A stretch of DNA of 64,000 bases, taken from positions 1 through 64,000 of the forward strand of contig CBFHYX010000021.1 in assembly GCA_965660145.1 (NCBI GenBank), read 5' to 3'. Shown here piece by piece: positions 18,237 to 26,904 of this stretch. Origin of the DNA: JABURQ01 sp029243145 (lineage in GTDB: Bacteria > Planctomycetota > Planctomycetia > Planctomycetales > Planctomycetaceae). The translations under genes and the position numbers were made by a program. Under the pieces are notes generated by a model. It was not told where the DNA came from. It was given only the letters and a program-made list of their open reading frames with translations, and did not search any database. Position 1 is the stretch's first letter, and every line of letters begins with the position of its first letter.

Positions 18237-19064
18237 TTTTTATGCGACTCTAAAATCGACTCATAGGCTTGTTTAGTACGCTCTGCACATCGCCTCCAAA
18301 TAAACTCTCGTTCGACTAATTGCTGACCGTTCTCTGCCATGATGTGACATTTTTCGGGAGACAGCAAGACCGTTTGTAATTGTTCGGCGATATGATTTGG
18401 TTCGAGACGGCATTCTAAGCCAGCGTTCGCATCAACAATGTTGGACCAGATGTTAACACGATTGCTGAGCACAACTGGAACACCCAACCGGAGAGAATCC
18501 ACTACGACCAAGGCAAAATTCTCTTGATAGGAAGAGAGGGCAAAAACATCTCCCGCAGCCATCGCCTGCCACTTCTCGCGCCCGACAAGATTTCCAGAGC
18601 AGTCTACCCGTTTGTGGCAACCCCCAGCGAAGATACAAATTCCACGGGTCTTCATTGGCAGGAATCTCATCTAGGAAACGATCGACTTCACCAGAAGGCA
18701 ATGTTCTCTCAATCGTCACTGGACCAAATAAAACATCGGCATCGCTCCCCTGCTCTAACGTTTTGACATGTCCTTCGATCTTGGTGGGTTCCAGATAATC
18801 ATCCGCATCGAGATACTGAATCCAATCACCGGTTGCCAATTTCAGGAGACAGTTACGTGTCACGTTGCCGCCTCGATTAGGGCCGGTTTCAACACGAATG
18901 GTATTACCAAACGAGAGAAGAACATCGAGGGTTCCATCGGTGGACCCATCGTCCACACAGATCACCTCACAACGACCATACGACTGCTTCAAGGCCGATT
19001 CCACGGCCTGACGGACCCATTGTTCCGCATTGTAACAGGGAATCAAAATACTCACGTCGATCAT
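18233..19064 (-). pseudogene. Chimera: GT2 glycosyltransferase start joined to GT4 glycosyltransferase end
   Basis: From 19064 the sequence is a GT2 transferase: VSILIPCYNAEQWVRQA, EVICVDDGSTDGT, WIQYLDADDYLEP (DxD) and YLRWGLPQTGRLLWK. At about 18588-18602 this homology stops. In the next frame (+1) a GT4 C-terminus begins: GNLVGREKWQAMAAGDVF, SSYQENFALVVVDSLRLGVPVV and NIWSNIV, down to the stop at 18233. The two families have different folds, so this is a deletion join between two genes, not one frameshifted gene. Flanking overlaps (ATGA at both ends) show both parents belonged to the operon. Confidence 0.85.
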
Positions 19065-20023
19065 CGGGAGACCTCCACCAGTTCAGGTTGAGGTGCCGTC
19101 TCAATGTTTTTGAGAAAACCTTGCTGAGCAAGATGCCGCATGCCTTCGGCGTACATTCGATTTCGAATCGCTCCGACGTAATGCTTCAGAGGTTTCTTGG
19201 ATAGACCATCTTCTAATATCACATCATAGGGCTGAGATAATGGCTGGCAGCCGTAACGGGAACTACACAAGCAAAACAGGGTCTGTTCAATGAGCCAAAA
19301 ATGGCCTTGGAGCAAGTTCGAAGAGAGATATCGTTCAATCTCAGTAAGTTGCAATGAATCCATTTGCAAGACGCAAACTCCGGAATTAAATCGGGAAGCC
19401 ACTTCCAAATCCAAACCATTGGCAAGTTCGTCTCGTGGCGCAGTGTAGGCATCTTTAACATCGCCGTTAAAGCGATTCGGCGTCTCTTTGTCATTCAACG
19501 CATCGAGCAGTTCGACCGGCTGCGAAAATGTCAAAACATCGGAATCTAACAGCAATACTCGGGGCGACTGCGCATAATGAATCAGATTGAACAGCTTGAT
19601 CGAAAGATTGTTTTCTGAACGTAGCTTATAGCAGGCAGGATAGTTAGCGAGAGAGTCGAGAACCTCGACATCCGACTGTTCCCGTTTGATCAAGCGAACG
19701 CCGACAAAATGCGTACTGATAATTTCGCAAATTTCAGGAGTCAACGTACCGTCATCATGAATACACAGCGCGGGGCGTGTGTCACTGAAATGGTAAAAGG
19801 ACTTTAAAGCCCAAAGCAGATCCAACCAGTCCTGCTGAGATGTGAGGGTGTGAATCTCGTACTCCGAGGTTTGTGGTAGTAACAGTGAAGGCGTCTGTAA
19901 AATTCGAGAGCGCACAACTTCCCGATACCAGGAGGCCATTAAGCCCCCCTCGAAGAGTCGTCTCAACCGGTACAGGAGAACTCCCGGACGCACGCCTATT
20001 TCCCTTTCGTCTCCAGCGAACAC
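19061..20023 (-). CDS. Glycosyltransferase-like protein with GT-A DxD motif
   Basis: A protein of up to 320 residues with EIHTLTSQQDWLDLLWALKS near the N-terminus, then LLLDSDVLTFSQPVELLDAL (DSD, a likely metal/nucleotide-sugar motif), RFNSGVCVLQMDSL and EQTLFCLCSS. This pattern fits a GT8-like or related GT-A transferase. The longest reading starts with GTG at 20023. An ATG at 19939 (MASWYREVV) has a good GAGGGGGG site four bases upstream and may be the true start. It lies between gmd and the GT2/GT4 chimera and overlaps the latter by ATGA. Confidence 0.75.
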   Translation of the reverse strand: MFAGDEREIGVRPGVLLYRLRRLFEGGLMASWYREVVRSRILQTPSLLLPQTSEYEIHTLTSQQDWLDLLWALKSFYHFSDTRPALCIHDDGTLTPEICEIISTHFVGVRLIKREQSDVEVLDSLANYPACYKLRSENNLSIKLFNLIHYAQSPRVLLLDSDVLTFSQPVELLDALNDKETPNRFNGDVKDAYTAPRDELANGLDLEVASRFNSGVCVLQMDSLQLTEIERYLSSNLLQGHFWLIEQTLFCLCSSRYGCQPLSQPYDVILEDGLSKKPLKHYVGAIRNRMYAEGMRHLAQQGFLKNIETAPQPELVEVSR

Positions 20024-20045
20024 TGATGATGAACTTCCTCAAAAC

Positions 20046-21080
20046 TTACCCAACCGGGTCTTTCCCGATCATTAAGTTATGCTTTTCCCGTTCCGCTTCA
20101 TCCAGATCGGATCCCACCATCAACTCGACTAATTCCTTAAAACTGGTCCGTGGTTTCCAACCAAGTTCTTTCTCTGCCTTCGAGTAATCACCCTGAAGAA
20201 GATCCACTTCGGCGGGACGATAGTAGCGGGGATCGATTTCGACAAAATCATTCCAGTCAAGGTCGAGCATTTCAAAAGTGTGAGTAAGAAACTCACGAAT
20301 ACTGTGAGTTTCATTCGTAGCCACCACATAATCGGAGGCCGTCTCGGTTTGCATCATCAACCACATCGCTTCCACGTAATCTTTGGCATATCCCCAATCT
20401 CGCTTGGAATCGATGTTGCCCAGATACAATTTCTCTTGCAGCCCCAATTTAATGCGGGCGGCAGCGCGTGTGATTTTGCGAGTCACAAACGTTTCACCGC
20501 GACGTGGTGATTCGTGATTAAACAGAATGCCGTTGCTCACAAACAAATCATAAGCTTCTCGATAATTGATACATTGGTGATGGGCATACACTTTCGCACA
20601 AGCGTACGGACTACGGGGACGAAACGGAGTCAACTCTGTTTGTGGCGTCTCGACCACTTTTCCATACATTTCGCTCGATGAAGCCTGATAAACCCTGACC
20701 GGCTTCTCGCGACTCAGCACACGAACCGATTCGAGAATCCGTAAAAGCCCATTCCCAGTGACATCCAAAGTGTAGAGCGGATTATCGAAGGAAACTCGAA
20801 CGTGACTTTGAGCGGCCAAATTGTAAATTTCATCGGGTTTCACGGTCATGATGATGTTTGAGATAGATTGACTATCCGACAGATCGCCGTGATGCAGGAA
20901 CAGTCGAGCGTCCGAATCATGCGGATCCTGATAGAGGTGATCGATACGTGAAGTATTGAACGTACTCGACCGGCGGACGACTCCATGAACCTCATATCCT
21001 TTTTCAAGGAGTAGTTCTGCCAGGTACGATCCGTCCTGACCAGTAATTCCTGTGACTAATGCTTTTCTCAATTCAGACAT
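20046..21080 (-). CDS. gmd: GDP-mannose 4,6-dehydratase
   Basis: A 344-residue short-chain dehydrogenase/reductase. It converts GDP-D-mannose to GDP-4-keto-6-deoxy-mannose, the first step to GDP-L-fucose. Motifs: ALVTGITGQDGSYLAELLL (NADP loop), VVRRSSTFNTSRIDHLY, QASSSEMYGKV, RSPYACAKVYAHH (catalytic YxxxK), FNHESPRRGETFVTRKITRA and KRDWGYAKDYVEAMW. Length and motifs are complete. AGGA lies seven bases before the ATG. It follows fcl by 16 bp in the same operon. Confidence 0.96.
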   Translation of the reverse strand: MSELRKALVTGITGQDGSYLAELLLEKGYEVHGVVRRSSTFNTSRIDHLYQDPHDSDARLFLHHGDLSDSQSISNIIMTVKPDEIYNLAAQSHVRVSFDNPLYTLDVTGNGLLRILESVRVLSREKPVRVYQASSSEMYGKVVETPQTELTPFRPRSPYACAKVYAHHQCINYREAYDLFVSNGILFNHESPRRGETFVTRKITRAAARIKLGLQEKLYLGNIDSKRDWGYAKDYVEAMWLMMQTETASDYVVATNETHSIREFLTHTFEMLDLDWNDFVEIDPRYYRPAEVDLLQGDYSKAEKELGWKPRTSFKELVELMVGSDLDEAEREKHNLMIGKDPVG

Positions 21081-21096
21081 CTCATATCCTGACGTG

Positions 21097-22068
21097 TTAT
21101 AGGTGACTCACCGATTGGGTTTGAGCTTCCTTGTGCCGTTCGGCACGGTACCAATCAATTGTCTTTTTCAGTCCTTGCCGAAAATCAGTATCGGCCTCAA
21201 AATGGAGGAGTTCCCGAGTACGGGAAGTATCCAGACAGCGACGAGGTTGGCCGTCTGGTTTGGTGGTATCCCAATGTACTTGTCCCTTAAAACTGCAAAG
21301 CTCACAAATCAATTGAACGAGTTCGCGAATCGTTATCTCACTGCATGTACCAAGATTAAGTGGTTCGGGGGAATCATATTGATCGGCAGCCAGCACAACT
21401 CCTCGTGCGGCATCATCAACATACAAAAACTCGCGTGATGCTTGCCCGGTTCCCCAAGCCGTAATGGAGTCCTCGCCAGCATCCTGTGCTTCCATGAATT
21501 TTCGAATGAGTGCAGGAATCACATGACTCGACTTTAGATCAAAGTTATCCCCCGGACCATACAAATTCACGGGTAGTAGATGAATCGCTCGGAATCCGTA
21601 TTGCTGACGGTACGCTTGCCCCTGAACCAGCATCATTTTTTTCGCCAGTCCATAAGGGGCATTGGTTTCCTCGGGATATCCGTCCCAGAGATCAGTCTCT
21701 TTGAACGGAACAGGGGTGTGTTTTGGGTAGGCACAAATGGTCCCCACGCTGACGAACTTTTCAACGCCATATTGCCGGGCTTGTTCCATCAACTGGATGC
21801 CCATAATGGCGTTGTCATAGAATAATTTGCCCGCATTCTCTCGATTCGCTCCGATGCCTCCCACCACGGCTGCCAGATGAATGACAACTTCTGCTTCAGA
21901 ACTTCGATAGGCTTCCTGAATGGCGTTGATGTCACGTAGGTCGAATTCGCTGCTGGAAGGCGCAAAGACATCGGCCACTTGTGCTTCTATTAATTGCTGT
22001 TTGACGACGCGTCCGAGAAACCCGGTTCCGCCTGTCAGAAAAATACGTTTTCCAAGTAAATCGCTCAC
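21097..22068 (-). CDS. fcl: GDP-L-fucose synthase
   Basis: A 323-residue epimerase/reductase that turns the Gmd product into GDP-L-fucose. Motifs: RIFLTGGTGFLGR (NADP loop), VIHLAAVVGGIGANRENAG, SVGTICAYPKHTPVPF, APYGLAKKMMLVQG (YxxxK), LLPVNLYGPGDNFD and GTGQASREFLYVDDAARG. The start chosen is GTG at 22066-22068, giving MSDLLGKRIFLTGG, with a GGGAGG site upstream. A longer TTG reading from 22101 would add 11 residues. It is upstream of gmd with 16 bp between. Confidence 0.95.
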   Translation of the reverse strand: MSDLLGKRIFLTGGTGFLGRVVKQQLIEAQVADVFAPSSSEFDLRDINAIQEAYRSSEAEVVIHLAAVVGGIGANRENAGKLFYDNAIMGIQLMEQARQYGVEKFVSVGTICAYPKHTPVPFKETDLWDGYPEETNAPYGLAKKMMLVQGQAYRQQYGFRAIHLLPVNLYGPGDNFDLKSSHVIPALIRKFMEAQDAGEDSITAWGTGQASREFLYVDDAARGVVLAADQYDSPEPLNLGTCSEITIRELVQLICELCSFKGQVHWDTTKPDGQPRRCLDTSRTRELLHFEADTDFRQGLKKTIDWYRAERHKEAQTQSVSHL

Positions 22069-22233
22069 TGGACTCAATTCCTCCCGTGATCTCGTCCTCA
22101 ATCTGTTCAGTTCGAACGGAAATCAAATTTTAACAAATGGATACACCATTGCGACACTTCATTCACCAGAGACTGGGATCTCTACTTCATTTCGAGGATT
22201 CGCACTCTGAGTGGCTGTTAAGATGTGAGGGTT

Positions 22234-23211
22234 TTACCTGTTAGATAAAATTGTCAAAAGGTTTTTGAACAACCCTACACTCACTTTGCGATCATATTTG
22301 GTTTCCGCTAATTGCCGACCACGAATCCCTGACTCTTGCCAAGAATGACGATCTGCTGCCAAATCCCGCAATACCCGCTCAATCTGATCTGACTCAAATC
22401 GTGGAAGATTGATCCCGACACGATGCTCGACGACGATGCGAGCTAATTCAGAAGTCTCGGGGGCAATGGAAAGCACGGCAGTTCCGCTCGCGAGAATTCC
22501 ATAGAGCTTGCTCGGCATCAGACACCCTAAGGCTTCTTTGCGAATCGGCAGCAAGTGTAGATCGGCGGCCGACAAACTTTCGGCAAGCCGCTCTCGGGGT
22601 TGGTACGGCAGAAACGTGACATTCTCCAGTCCTTCGGCCTGCTCAATCAGTGCCTCGCGAGAGGCTCCCTCGCCGACAAAAACAAAATGTAATTCATCCA
22701 GGTCTTGTAACTGTTTGGCTGCGTCAATCACGATCGACAAATCCTGAGACAGTCCCAGATTTCCTGAATACATCACCAGAAACATATTTTCGGAGGCAAA
22801 TTTATTCTCGACGCGCCAAGGATTCTCCTCTTTCACGGGAACAACTTTGGTCGTGTCGATCCAGTTGGGAATGATGTGGATGGGTACTGCATCGAGCGTT
22901 CCCCATCCAGAAATTGTTTGTTTCATATCTTCACTGAGGACAACAATGCAATCAGCACGACGATAGCACCAACGCAACAGGCCGCGCAAAAGACGTATTA
23001 AAAAACCATTTTTGGCTTTCCCGACAGCAATGGCGATATCTGGATAGATATCTTGCAGGTAAAAAACCAACTTGCAGCGTTTCCGAAATCGAACCCAGAT
23101 CGCCAGAAATGGCAACAGAAATGGGGCAGTTTCGCAGACGACAACATCGGGTTTCGGTAAGCGTGGAACACGCCAGAACGCATACCAAAGAAACGAAAGA
23201 AAATTGAACAA
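22234..23211 (-). pseudogene. GT4 glycosyltransferase lacking its N-terminus (WcaI-like)
   Basis: A 325-residue reading with the GT4 C-terminal half intact: IHIIPNWIDTTKVVPV, LVMYSGNLGLSQDLS, FVFVGEGASREAL, VTFLPYQPRERLAESL and PSKLYGILASGTAVLSIAPETSE. The N-terminus starts abruptly at WRRGIGKLFNFLSFLWYAF. About 75-90 residues that normally carry the first Rossmann strand and Gly loop are missing. Upstream, in another frame, lies an O-antigen ligase fragment; the join is near 23235-23250. The TTG at 23211 could start translation, but the product would lack part of the acceptor-binding domain. Confidence 0.8.
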
Positions 23212-23235
23212 TTTTCCGATGCCCCTTCGCCAAAA

Positions 23236-23855
23236 ACCAAATCAGCGCGACAAACAAACCCGCAACCAAGGAGAGGATACCTCCACGTGAAGCAGACCCG
23301 ATAACTCCGGCGGCGATTACGATGATGCATGTTCCCGAGATCACTTGCCAGACATTCAGTTGGCCTATGTGAATCAAGTAAGAATTGACGGTTTCAGAGA
23401 TTCCTCCACTGATGCCGTCTTGCAACATGTCGTATTGATACTGACCACGGTGACTGGACGCGGTTTGTCGATGACACCAGCATTCCTAATGCGGCAGCAA
23501 AGGTCATATTGAGATAACCTGCTGCGTTATTCCGATTCACCCAAGCCGCAAACGGTTTTCCATTGATAATTTCAGGACCGGTCCAGAACAAGTGGCCGTT
23601 CCTACTGAGTTTTTGACAGAGACCGAAAAAGCTAAGAGCAAGCCCGGTTATGGCTAATGCACTAAACAACCAGACTTGTGTTCGACGATTGGGAAACAGT
23701 TGAGTCGATAGAAAGAAAGCCAACAGCGCAATGGAAAGTGTTGCGATATGCATGCGAGTTTCAAGTGGATAAATCGAAATCGCATTCCTTTCAAAGCCAA
23801 CAATTCCCTCGGACACAGGAATTTCCTCAGCCAAAGAAGAACCAAGTTGAATCAC
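23236..23855 (-). pseudogene. O-antigen ligase-type polymerase remnant
   Basis: A fragment with ISIYPLETRMHIATLSIALL, LALSFFGLCQKLSRNGHLFW, AAWVNRNNAAGYLNMTFA (the NRN-AGYLN motif of planctomycete O-antigen ligases) and, in another frame from about 23430, GSASRGGILSLVAGLFVALIW. It lacks its N-terminal 100 or more residues, has a frame change near 23400-23440, and stops where the GT4 fragment begins. An intact gene would polymerise or ligate polysaccharide units at the inner membrane. Confidence 0.75.
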
Positions 23856-24030
23856 CTATGGGCAAGTGTGAATATAGGGTTTTTTTCAGTTTTACAAAGA
23901 ATACCATCAAAGCCGAAAGTTTCTTCAATACATCGTGGACGAATTTGATCATCACGTTTCCACACACAAACCGATCCAGAACACTCTTAAAGCATTTACC
24001 CAATTATAGTTATGGATGATTTCTCCGACT

Positions 24031-25305
24031 TTATGGAGTGAAATGATTGATGACATTCCGAAGATTGCCGTCCGATTCCAGCCAAAGCGATTCGGGACCA
24101 GAAATGATCTCCAACTCTTCACGCCCTTCGAATTCGGGGAGATAAGCTTCCGAAACGAGCAACTCAGACAGATGCAGTGTGTCCGAGATATGAGTAAGCC
24201 GAAGCTCTGCCGCACTTTTAAGTCCCACCGTGCTACATGCCGCTTCCAGAACCTCCACGTCTGTCACAAAAGAGATTGGCAGCATGGCGGCTTCGGGATG
24301 GCCTCCCGTGATGCAATTGACGGCAGTCACTTGCTGATCGATTTGTTCGATGGTGCGTTTGTTGGTGAATTCGGCAATCCCGATCCCGGTACCGTTACCG
24401 TGAGTTTCTTCCGTCAAACTACGCACGAAGATTCGATTCACACGGACGGAATCTCCCTCTCGCGCTTCGTGATCGTTGTACTTACGGCCCACGATGTTCG
24501 TGTCGAGTCCGGTGCCACTGATGTTTTTTCCAATCCGATCAACAATCAGCACATCCACATCGGCAAACGGTAATTGTGGTAGCCACTCTTTCGATTGGCG
24601 ACACAATTTTCGTTCCTGTTCGTAAAAATCTGCGGGAGCGACCGCCCGAATCAAGCCGGTCTCATCGTAAGCATTTTCGACGATCGCCAAACCTGCCACA
24701 ACCGAGCATTTCTGAAGCACCTGTTCGGCAACAGCCCGAATGATCTCGTCGAAGGAATAATTATAAATCGCCTGATGATAGATTTTCGCGCCGGCATGTT
24801 TTCCCAGACCGATCAACATCATCTTGTGTAGACCCGATTCGATGTCTCCTATGAATCGCGTATGCGCTTTAATCCGATTGCAGACCAAAACATGATCGGC
24901 CTCAAAAGCATTTTTGTCGAAATGAACAGGAATCCCTTGCGGCGTCTCGGCGACCACGACCGTTTCCATGCTCGAACGAATCTCGCAACCGAGAAAATCT
25001 TCCGTTAATCCGTAACCTTCGACGATCTGCCGTTGTCCTTCTGCTGTCCCACCGCCGTGACTTCCCATCGCGGGAATAATCAACGGAATAGCATCGAGAG
25101 ATTTTAGAAAATCGACCGTCGTCTTGATAATGGTGGTAATGTTCGCAATACCCCGGCTACCGACCGTCACAGCGACGGTTTGCCCCGGTTGAATCTGTGT
25201 CTCCAACTGGAGAGACTTTAATTCAGACAGCACCGTCTCTGCGATGTTTTCGACCACAGGGCGGTCAAAATGCTGTCGAACTTTTAACATTCGTGGAAAT
25301 TCCAT
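24031..25305 (-). CDS. LarA-like (lactate racemase N-terminal domain, DUF2088) protein
   Basis: A 424-residue protein. The N-terminal part carries TVAVTVGSRGIANI and PAMGSHGGGTAEGQ; the middle carries LVCNRIKAHTRFIGDIESGL and LGKHAGAKIYHQ; then DVLIVDRIGKNISGTGLDTN. The Gly/His-rich loop and mixed alpha/beta pattern resemble the LarA/DUF2088 fold. The nickel-pincer lysine of true LarA cannot be placed with confidence, so racemase activity is not claimed. AAAGG lies upstream of the ATG at 25305. It stands alone upstream of the polysaccharide operon. Confidence 0.65.
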   Translation of the reverse strand: MEFPRMLKVRQHFDRPVVENIAETVLSELKSLQLETQIQPGQTVAVTVGSRGIANITTIIKTTVDFLKSLDAIPLIIPAMGSHGGGTAEGQRQIVEGYGLTEDFLGCEIRSSMETVVVAETPQGIPVHFDKNAFEADHVLVCNRIKAHTRFIGDIESGLHKMMLIGLGKHAGAKIYHQAIYNYSFDEIIRAVAEQVLQKCSVVAGLAIVENAYDETGLIRAVAPADFYEQERKLCRQSKEWLPQLPFADVDVLIVDRIGKNISGTGLDTNIVGRKYNDHEAREGDSVRVNRIFVRSLTEETHGNGTGIGIAEFTNKRTIEQIDQQVTAVNCITGGHPEAAMLPISFVTDVEVLEAACSTVGLKSAAELRLTHISDTLHLSELLVSEAYLPEFEGREELEIISGPESLWLESDGNLRNVINHFTP

Positions 25306-25400
25306 CGAAGAGCCTTTGACGAATTTTCGATACTGTTACAGTGATGTCAGAACTGTTTGCGACTATTGAAGATTTCAAGATTTTGTGAGTGTAATTTCTT

Positions 25401-25865
25401 ATGGCTGAATCCAAACCCGACGACCTGGTTTACCGCAGCAAACTGCAGGTGTCTTCCACCATCAAGATTCCTCTCGCCGATCTCAACTTTCAGTTTGTCC
25501 GCAGCTCCGGTCCGGGTGGGCAACATGTCAACAAAACCAACTCAAAAGTTCAACTTTTCTGGAATGTGGCCGAGTCTGAAATCATCGGTCGTAATCTGAA
25601 ACTTCGCTTCATGGACAAGTACGCGAATCAGATTTCCACAGCAGGCGTACTGCTCATCGAATCGCAAACCCACCGAGACCAACACCTCAACAAACGAGTG
25701 GCACTTCAGAAACTTCAAAAGATGATTCGTTCTGTGGCGCGCCCTCCGAAACCACGCAAACCGACCAAGCCGACCAAAGCATCAAAACGGAAACGACTGG
25801 AAAACAAATCCCAGCAAGCCGAAAAGAAAAAGAAGCGACAACCTCCCAATATGGAAGACAACTGA
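25401..25865 (+). CDS. arfB: Peptidyl-tRNA hydrolase ArfB-like (class-I release factor domain)
   Basis: A 154-residue protein with the release-factor domain FQFVRSSGPGGQHVNKTNSKV (GGQ catalytic loop) and a strongly basic tail (KPTKPTKASKRKRLENK...KKKKRQ). The tail is as in ArfB/YaeJ, which inserts into the empty mRNA channel of stalled ribosomes and releases the peptide. It has no codon-recognition domains. Length is close to the usual 140 residues. Confidence 0.9.
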   Translation: MAESKPDDLVYRSKLQVSSTIKIPLADLNFQFVRSSGPGGQHVNKTNSKVQLFWNVAESEIIGRNLKLRFMDKYANQISTAGVLLIESQTHRDQHLNKRVALQKLQKMIRSVARPPKPRKPTKPTKASKRKRLENKSQQAEKKKKRQPPNMEDN

Positions 25866-25878
25866 TCGCCGTTAGTTT

Positions 25879-26733
25879 TCACTTTCCCAAAACTTTTGTT
25901 CGCAACTCTTCCAACAGACTCACGGCCTGCCCAACATCCGCTTTTTGTTTGACGGGGTCTTGAGGAATTTCTCGCTCAATGGTGAGCGGTCCTTTGTAAC
26001 CAATTTCCTGCAAAGTCCGTAGATAGGTTTCAATTCCAACGTCTCCCTCACCGAGAGGGACTTCAGTTCCCCAGGACTTGCCCCGCTCTCCTTCGGGAGC
26101 CCACTTGCCATCCTTGCAGTGAATGCTGCGTACGTACTTACCAACTTTCTTGAGAGCTTCAATCGGATCGCCCGTTCCGTACAAAATCATATTAGCCGGA
26201 TCAAAATTGATAAACAGATTATCTCGCTCAACTTCGCTAATAAAGTCGAGCAGATGATCGGCCGTTTCTTGACCCGTTTCCAGATTCAACTGCTGATCAT
26301 TATCGGCGATATGATCGAGCAGATCACGTGTGCAGTCGATCAAGCCTTTATAACTTTCCGAATTTTTGTCTTGAGGGACAAACCCGATATGAAGCGCAAC
26401 AGTGGCACAACCGAGTAATCGAGCGAAGTCAGAAATTTCTTTCATTTCCTGCACGCGTGCTGCACGGGTCTCTTCGGGAACGAGCCCCACCGTTTTCACA
26501 GTCGTCGGAATATCGGCGTAACTCTCTCCATCAAATCCACCAAAGACGGCCGTCACCGTGATGCCCGCATCGGCACACTTGGCGAGAAACGCTTTCGCGT
26601 TCTCCGGGTTCCGAGAATCCCCATGAGGTGCGTGAAGCTGCACGCTGGGAATATTTAACTCCTGAGCAACATCCAGATGAACGCCCAAACCAGCGTCAAT
26701 TGATGCGAATACTCCAATAGGCCATTCTTGCAT
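25879..26733 (-). CDS. Sugar phosphate isomerase/epimerase (xylose isomerase-like TIM barrel)
   Basis: A 284-residue TIM-barrel protein of the AP-endonuclease-2 superfamily: VQLHAPHGDSRNPENA, VALHIGFVPQD, LNLETGQETADHLLDFI, INFDPANMILYGTGDP, IHCKDGKW and TIEREIPQDP. The Glu, Asp, His and Glu metal ligands of the family are present in these motifs. It probably isomerises or epimerises a sugar or related compound; the substrate is unknown. GGGAAAGAA precedes the ATG. Confidence 0.85.
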   Translation of the reverse strand: MQEWPIGVFASIDAGLGVHLDVAQELNIPSVQLHAPHGDSRNPENAKAFLAKCADAGITVTAVFGGFDGESYADIPTTVKTVGLVPEETRAARVQEMKEISDFARLLGCATVALHIGFVPQDKNSESYKGLIDCTRDLLDHIADNDQQLNLETGQETADHLLDFISEVERDNLFINFDPANMILYGTGDPIEALKKVGKYVRSIHCKDGKWAPEGERGKSWGTEVPLGEGDVGIETYLRTLQEIGYKGPLTIEREIPQDPVKQKADVGQAVSLLEELRTKVLGK

Positions 26734-26904
26734 AGCGGATTCTTTCCCGTTTATTCAGTAGTCTGTCTTAGTAGTTCATCTCGTCAAAATCACGAGCTGG
26801 ATTCAATATAACTGCCGGGAACTGGTCGTTCCAGTTGTCTCTTCAGGATTCGTTCACCCTTCCCCGTCTTTTTCGTTCACCATCAGATTCAGGCTGGGGT
26901 TCCC

